35,367 bases of DNA, from NCBI GenBank assembly GCA_947177415.1, contig CAMWUK010000033.1:1-35367 (forward strand), in the 5' to 3' direction. The notes under the pieces were generated by a model. The model did not search any database and was not told the origin of the DNA. It saw only the letters and a list, made by a program, of their open reading frames with translations. Positions 31,750 through 35,367 of the stretch are shown piece by piece (the first letter of the stretch is position 1; every line of letters begins with the position of its first letter). A program made the position numbers and the translations under genes. Origin of the DNA: an uncultured Clostridiaceae bacterium. Its GTDB lineage: Bacteria > Bacillota > Clostridia > Lachnospirales > Lachnospiraceae.

Positions 31750-31782
31750 GTTACTGTTAGCACCGTAGGTGAGAACAGTAAC
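31750..31782 (+). mobile_element. 33-bp miniature element without duplication
   Basis: GTTACTGTTAGCACC and GTAGGTGAGAACAGTAAC form the same palindromic unit as at 19919-19951. The flanks CCAAAAGC and CAATTACC do not match, so one side may have been rearranged. It abuts the stop of the leftward 434-residue gene and could act as its terminator hairpin. Confidence 0.7.
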
Positions 31783-31785
31783 CAA

Positions 31786-33090
31786 TTACCATATATGTTC
31801 TCCTGCCCTTCGACGTTCATCCATCCATGCTCCCAAAATATTCTGTTGCCAATAAACATCCATTTCCTTAGATTCCTGATAAAATGTCTTGTCAGTATCA
31901 CCAAACAATTCCGCAAGCTTTGGAACAACTTCTTCTTCAAAAAGCTTAAGATAAAGGGCATATCCATCAAATACTAGATTTCTCTTAATATCACTGGGAT
32001 CTGTTATAAAACTTCTCATACTAATGTGATCAAATAGATGAAAGTTATCTCCATAACAACTAATTCTCATATAGTTATTACAATCATTTTCAAGACAAAG
32101 ATTATTTTGTTCTATAGGCTTAACTACCAACTCCACATAAAGCCAAAAATTGTGTACTAACTGCCTGCACCAACCATGATCATCCCAAGGCCGGATATCA
32201 TGAGACACCAAATTCTGTTCCTTAAGAAACTTTTTCTGCAATGTCTTTATACCAGGTGTCTTTATATCTTTCTGCATGGAACCTTTTTTATTTTCTATAA
32301 ATTCTCTCAGTTTACAGATGGTTTCCTGACACCATAAATTGTACCACTCCTGCATCCTCTTTGTCTGTTGGATAAGATATTCTCTATTCTTCCACGGAGG
32401 AACAGATATAGTATAAATTTTTGTATAAGTCTGTTTGTGGGTTCCAAAAACCTTCTGAAATTCTTCAACAATAGCCAATGCCTCTTTACGAGAAAACTTT
32501 TCTGTAATTTCAATCAGTATCCTAAGTTCTGGTTTCATGTCAAAACCCTTTTCCAAGAATATACTATTGCTCTGGTAGAACATGGCACGAATAAAAAAAG
32601 AACCTGCATATATCTGCCCTGGTAAAAATTCATTATCTGGATAATTCTGCACTTCCTGCCAATCTATAGCTGGATCTGTATTACATTCTTTGTTCCATCG
32701 AATACCATCTAAAACAATATTCGTCTGAAAAAAAGAACATGGTTTTGGTATTTTGGCTGCCATATTTTTCAGAAAATCTCTGGTAATCTCCTTATTCTCT
32801 GGCATAAACACAACTTTTCCATCCATATATCCTGGAAAATTGCTAAAGTACTCTGCTTTTTGTTCTTTGTTCTTCTTTGCAGAATGCCAATAAGATGCCA
32901 TCTGCGGAAATGCCTTGCACATCATTGCATGAGGTGTACGATTCTCAGTTTTTGCATCATTGAGATCTTCCATAAAAAAGAGCCTTCTCTCTTCTACCCA
33001 CTGATTTTCCTCCATAATTTTATATATCATAGGCAGTATATCAGAAAATTTTTGTTTTACTACAATCACTACATTTAAAAACCGACGCAT
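31786..33090 (-). CDS. Unknown 434-residue protein in the BceRS-like operon
   Basis: A soluble protein without signal peptide or membrane segments and without a domain I recognise. It is rich in aromatic residues, with many Trp (for example IRPWDDHGWCRQLVHNFWLY around 310-330, VPPWKNREYLI, YWQQNILGAWMDERRR near the end). Those Trp, Asp and His clusters may form a binding site. It begins three bases after the kinase stop, with AGGAGG overlapping the end of the kinase gene, so it is surely co-transcribed and translated with it. A role in the same response, for example an effector, is an inference from position. Confidence 0.7.
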   Translation of the reverse strand: MRRFLNVVIVVKQKFSDILPMIYKIMEENQWVEERRLFFMEDLNDAKTENRTPHAMMCKAFPQMASYWHSAKKNKEQKAEYFSNFPGYMDGKVVFMPENKEITRDFLKNMAAKIPKPCSFFQTNIVLDGIRWNKECNTDPAIDWQEVQNYPDNEFLPGQIYAGSFFIRAMFYQSNSIFLEKGFDMKPELRILIEITEKFSRKEALAIVEEFQKVFGTHKQTYTKIYTISVPPWKNREYLIQQTKRMQEWYNLWCQETICKLREFIENKKGSMQKDIKTPGIKTLQKKFLKEQNLVSHDIRPWDDHGWCRQLVHNFWLYVELVVKPIEQNNLCLENDCNNYMRISCYGDNFHLFDHISMRSFITDPSDIKRNLVFDGYALYLKLFEEEVVPKLAELFGDTDKTFYQESKEMDVYWQQNILGAWMDERRRAGEHIW

Positions 33091-33093
33091 ATT

Positions 33094-34086
33094 TTACCTC
33101 CTGTCTGATATAAAACTTATCTCCACTCTGGTTCCTTGATTAAGAGATGATTGAATAGTTATGGAATGGCTTAAGTTGTCTAAGATTTTTTTACTTAAAA
33201 ACAAACCTAATCCTGATGCTTTTTTATCTTTTCTACCATTATAACCAGTATACCCTCTTTCAAATAATCGTGGTATATCTTCTGGTGCAATACCCATCCC
33301 AGTATCTTGAATTACTAATGTCTTTTCCCGTTCTACAAAGATAGAAATCTTTCCTTTATTCGTATATTTTAGTGCATTAGAAATAATCTGCTTTAATACA
33401 AATACCAACCATTTTTCATCCGTTACAACATGAACTCCTTCTGGTATATCCACTTTTATCCCAATACCTTTTCGAATAAAAATGCGGGCAAAATATTTTA
33501 TTGATTGGTTTACCATTCCAGAAAGTGTATAAGCTTTTAAAACATAATCATTTCCTCCACCTTCTAAACGCAGATACTGTAACATCATATCTTGATACTG
33601 TTCGATTTCAAAAAGGCGGGTATAGCATTCCCCTCTTTGTGGTTCCACAAGTTCTCCCGCCACAAGCTGCAAAGCTGTCAATGGCGTTTTTATTTGATGT
33701 GTCCATAGTGTCACATATTCTGTATTTTCTTCTAAATGTGTCTTCAAATTGTTAATGGTTTCATTTTTTTTAAGCATCATTTCCTGTAACAATTCCTGAT
33801 ATACTGCTTCTACTCCACCTATTGGTTCTGGCAAATTTTCAAGGGTAATCTCAACATGATTTTTCATACAGATAAGCTGTAAGTATCTTTTCTTATATCT
33901 TCTATAGTCCCATATACCATATCCAACAAAAAAAACTAGGTTAAGCAATGTTGGATACCAGATATATTTTATTGATACGTCATATAAAGCAAATAATACT
34001 CCAAATATCCCTATCCAAACCAGAGCGTGTAGATACCCCCTCATTCTTTCTTTAAAAAAGTTTATCCTTATCTTTCTATTCTGCAT
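33094..34086 (-). CDS. BceS-type intramembrane-sensing histidine kinase
   Basis: The 330-residue kinase has two membrane segments (about 17-34 and 41-58) with almost no extracellular loop, as in BceS-like kinases that sense through their transporter. The H-box is TLWTHQIKTPLTALQL (phospho-His near 142), the N-box ISNALKYTN, the G1 box DTGMGI and the G2 box ASGLGLFLSK. I start at 34086, where GGGAGG lies four bases upstream (spacing short but clear); the longer frame begins within an inserted element. The partner regulator precedes it. Confidence 0.92.
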   Translation of the reverse strand: MQNRKIRINFFKERMRGYLHALVWIGIFGVLFALYDVSIKYIWYPTLLNLVFFVGYGIWDYRRYKKRYLQLICMKNHVEITLENLPEPIGGVEAVYQELLQEMMLKKNETINNLKTHLEENTEYVTLWTHQIKTPLTALQLVAGELVEPQRGECYTRLFEIEQYQDMMLQYLRLEGGGNDYVLKAYTLSGMVNQSIKYFARIFIRKGIGIKVDIPEGVHVVTDEKWLVFVLKQIISNALKYTNKGKISIFVEREKTLVIQDTGMGIAPEDIPRLFERGYTGYNGRKDKKASGLGLFLSKKILDNLSHSITIQSSLNQGTRVEISFISDRR

Positions 34087-34110
34087 ACCAACCTCCCAGA
34101 AACTTTTATA

Positions 34111-34255
34111 GTTACTGTTCACACCTACGGTGCTAACAGTAACGGAATCCAGCCTATTAAGAGTTCGCTTTCAGCGAAAGGCTGGATTCTTCTCTACCAC
34201 TACTTATTCTTACGTACTTTGCAGCAAGTGCAAAGTACTACCTGTGAACAGTAAC
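34111..34255 (+). mobile_element. 145-bp miniature element between regulator and kinase genes
   Basis: Perfect 13-bp ends GTTACTGTTCACA and TGTGAACAGTAAC. The direct repeats CTTTTATA flank it exactly at 34103-34110 and 34256-34263. Contains the 33-bp palindromic unit, a GGAATCCAGCC/GGCTGGATTC hairpin and a GTACTTTGCAGCAAGTGCAA hairpin. It interrupts an operon, 17 bases after the regulator stop and 24 bases before the kinase start. Confidence 0.92.
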
Positions 34256-34272
34256 CTTTTATACTGTTATTC

Positions 34273-34959
34273 TCAATTATCTATCAAATATCCTATTCCT
34301 TTTTTTGTCTTTATAAAATCTACCACTCCAATTTCTTTTAATTTCTTTCGTATTCTGGTTATGTTCACTGTAAGCGTATTATCATCAATAAAATTTTCGT
34401 TGTCCCACAATTGCATTATAATGGTATCTCTACTTACAATACTTCCCTTATTTTCCATAAGTAATGCTAAGATTAAAAATTCGTTTTTAGAAAACTCTGC
34501 TTTCTTCCCCTGATATGTGATGGTAGCATCTAAAAGATTCAGTATTACATTTTTATGCTCTAAAACATTTATCTGCCCAGCATAAGAATAACTTCTTCGG
34601 ATAATTGCCCCTATTTTTGCGGTTAACACAGTTAAGTCAAAAGGTTTTACAATAAAATCATCTCCTCCCATATCCATTGCCATAACAATATTCATATTGT
34701 CACTGGCAGAGGAAATGAATACAATTGGTATTTTAAATAACTTTCGGATTTCACTACACCAGTAGAATCCATTATAATATGGTAATGTAATATCCATAAT
34801 AATCAAATGTGGCTGTAATTCGATTATCTCCCCCAAAATATTCCGAAAATCTTTCACAATTTCTACCTGATATACCCATCTTTCTAAGTGTTGCTGTATC
34901 TTTTTTGCTATATCCCCATCATCCTCTACCAAATATATTTTATACTTCTTTTCTTCCAT
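34273..34959 (-). CDS. BceR-type response regulator
   Basis: A 228-residue OmpR-family regulator. The receiver domain (about 5-118) has acidic residues VEDDGD, the phosphorylation site LIIMDITLPYYNGF (Asp near 54), SSASD and the lysine in FIVKPFD. The DNA-binding winged helix (about 130-225) includes FSKNEFLILALLMENKGSIVS and RKKLKEIG then KGIGYLI. It should control the BceAB-like transporter with the kinase below. Start at 34959 with AAGGAGG eight bases upstream. A terminator separates it from the gene upstream. Confidence 0.93.
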   Translation of the reverse strand: MEEKKYKIYLVEDDGDIAKKIQQHLERWVYQVEIVKDFRNILGEIIELQPHLIIMDITLPYYNGFYWCSEIRKLFKIPIVFISSASDNMNIVMAMDMGGDDFIVKPFDLTVLTAKIGAIIRRSYSYAGQINVLEHKNVILNLLDATITYQGKKAEFSKNEFLILALLMENKGSIVSRDTIIMQLWDNENFIDDNTLTVNITRIRKKLKEIGVVDFIKTKKGIGYLIDN

Positions 34960-34987
34960 CACTTCTCCCTCCTTATTTCTGCATTAC

Positions 34988-35017
34988 AAAAAGAAATAGG
35001 GCAGATTCCTCTGCCCC
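34988..35017 (-). terminator. Terminator of the upstream coiled-coil gene
   Basis: Leftward GGGCAG pairs with CTGCCC around a 6-base loop, followed by TATTTCTTTTT. It ends the gene at 35028. Confidence 0.8.
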
Positions 35018-35027
35018 ATCACTAATC

Positions 35028-35367
35028 TCACACAATCTTTTGCAACTGCCTGCTATGTTCCTCTACAACACTCTTTAAAGAATCTACATCCGTCTCCAGT
35101 TGTTCCATTCTATCTACACCATCCCTATAACGATTAAAAGTAGATAAATAACATCCTTCAATATTTTGTAGTCTAGGTTGAAAATCATTTTCTAATAGCA
35201 ATTTAACACTCTGGATACCATCACTATGTACCATCAAGATGTCACCGTCTTCTTTTAAGGTATATTTTATATCCCCTATATCTTCACTGTGCTTCTTTAA
35301 GATGTCACTGTGTTCTTTTAAGGTATATTTTATATCCCCTATATCTTCACTGTGCTTCTTTAAGATG
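35028..35367 (-). CDS. C-terminal part of a coiled-coil protein with 21-residue repeats
   Basis: The frame is open to the right edge, so only the last 113 residues are seen; the start lies outside. The visible part begins with tandem 21-residue units (LKKHSEDIGDIKYTLKEHSD plus one residue), then continues MVHSDGIQSVKLLLE, and ends with a heptad-like stretch EQLETDVDSLKSVVEEHSRQLQ. It looks like a coiled-coil protein. An inner ATG at 35237 is not the start because the repeat frame continues above it. Function unknown; tail-fibre-like or scaffold proteins are possible. Confidence 0.75.
   Translation of the reverse strand, partial: ILKKHSEDIGDIKYTLKEHSDILKKHSEDIGDIKYTLKEDGDILMVHSDGIQSVKLLLENDFQPRLQNIEGCYLSTFNRYRDGVDRMEQLETDVDSLKSVVEEHSRQLQKIV
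35236..35367 (-). repeat. 63-bp tandem repeat within the coiled-coil gene
   Basis: AAGATGTCAC recurs at 35236, 35299 and 35362, a period of exactly 63 bp (21 codons). The two full units differ at only a few bases. The array runs out of the window, so copy number is unknown. Confidence 0.9.

Noticed and set aside
6841-34255. CRISPR array formed by the recurring repeats
   Set aside because: The copies are scattered over 30 kb with no regular spacers, differ in length, and have their own flanking duplications.

Overview
The window looks like chromosomal DNA from a low-GC, spore-forming member of Clostridia, most likely a Lachnospiraceae relative. This rests on the gene families seen: a SipL-like SPOCS/LysM spore protein, a SARP regulator with small companion genes, DUF951 and DUF3877-like proteins, class II tRNA genes and strong Shine-Dalgarno sites. 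The species cannot be named from sequence alone.

Layout. 1-470: a leftward promoter and leader that probably belong to an rRNA operon beyond the left edge, then two tRNA-Ser genes. 0.66-6.7 kb: a leftward cluster in the order YcxB-like, tsaE, tsaB, rimI, zinc-ribbon protein, rnz, anchored protein, tsaD, ispD, mostly t6A tRNA modification and tRNA processing. 6.8-7.35 kb: tRNA-Leu, tRNA-Tyr and DUF951. 7.4-14.2 kb: a hemolysin III protein, two lipoproteins, GtrA, a zinc-type ArsR repressor, a SipL-like spore protein and a HAD phosphatase. 14.5-14.7 kb: a probable small RNA with its own promoter and terminator. 15.0-17.5 kb: two small genes divergent from a SARP/BTAD regulator. 17.6-22.4 kb: housekeeping genes fba, mrp (with a NifX-like tail), rpoD and ilvE. 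23.6-26.4 kb: a BceAB-type ABC transporter. 26.6-31.7 kb: an accessory stretch with a WYL regulator, yaiI, an ArsC-like protein, a variant deformylase, a free-standing degenerate PolC-like protein, and decayed nuclease and toxin-antitoxin genes. 31.8-35 kb: a BceRS-type two-component system co-transcribed with an unknown 434-residue protein. 35.0 kb to the edge: the end of a repeat-bearing coiled-coil gene.

The most pervasive signal is a family of non-coding elements in the intergenic gaps. They have 11-17 bp terminal inverted repeats of the type GTTACTGTTCAC or GTAACAGTTCAG. Five are flanked by perfect 8-bp target duplications and four by 7/8 duplications. Sizes are 33, 91, 134, 144-145 and 197 bp, and none encodes a transposase. 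They behave like miniature transposable elements mobilised in trans.

The best candidates for undescribed biology are (i) the stand-alone PolC-derived protein that keeps the PolC fold landmarks but has lost catalytic aspartates and sits divergent from a WYL regulator, (ii) the C-rich small RNA at 14.58-14.70 kb, (iii) the terminator that buries the ribosome binding site of the SipL-like gene, and (iv) the miniature element family, including a copy between a response regulator and its kinase. All identifications come from reading the sequence and remembered family motifs; no database search was run.
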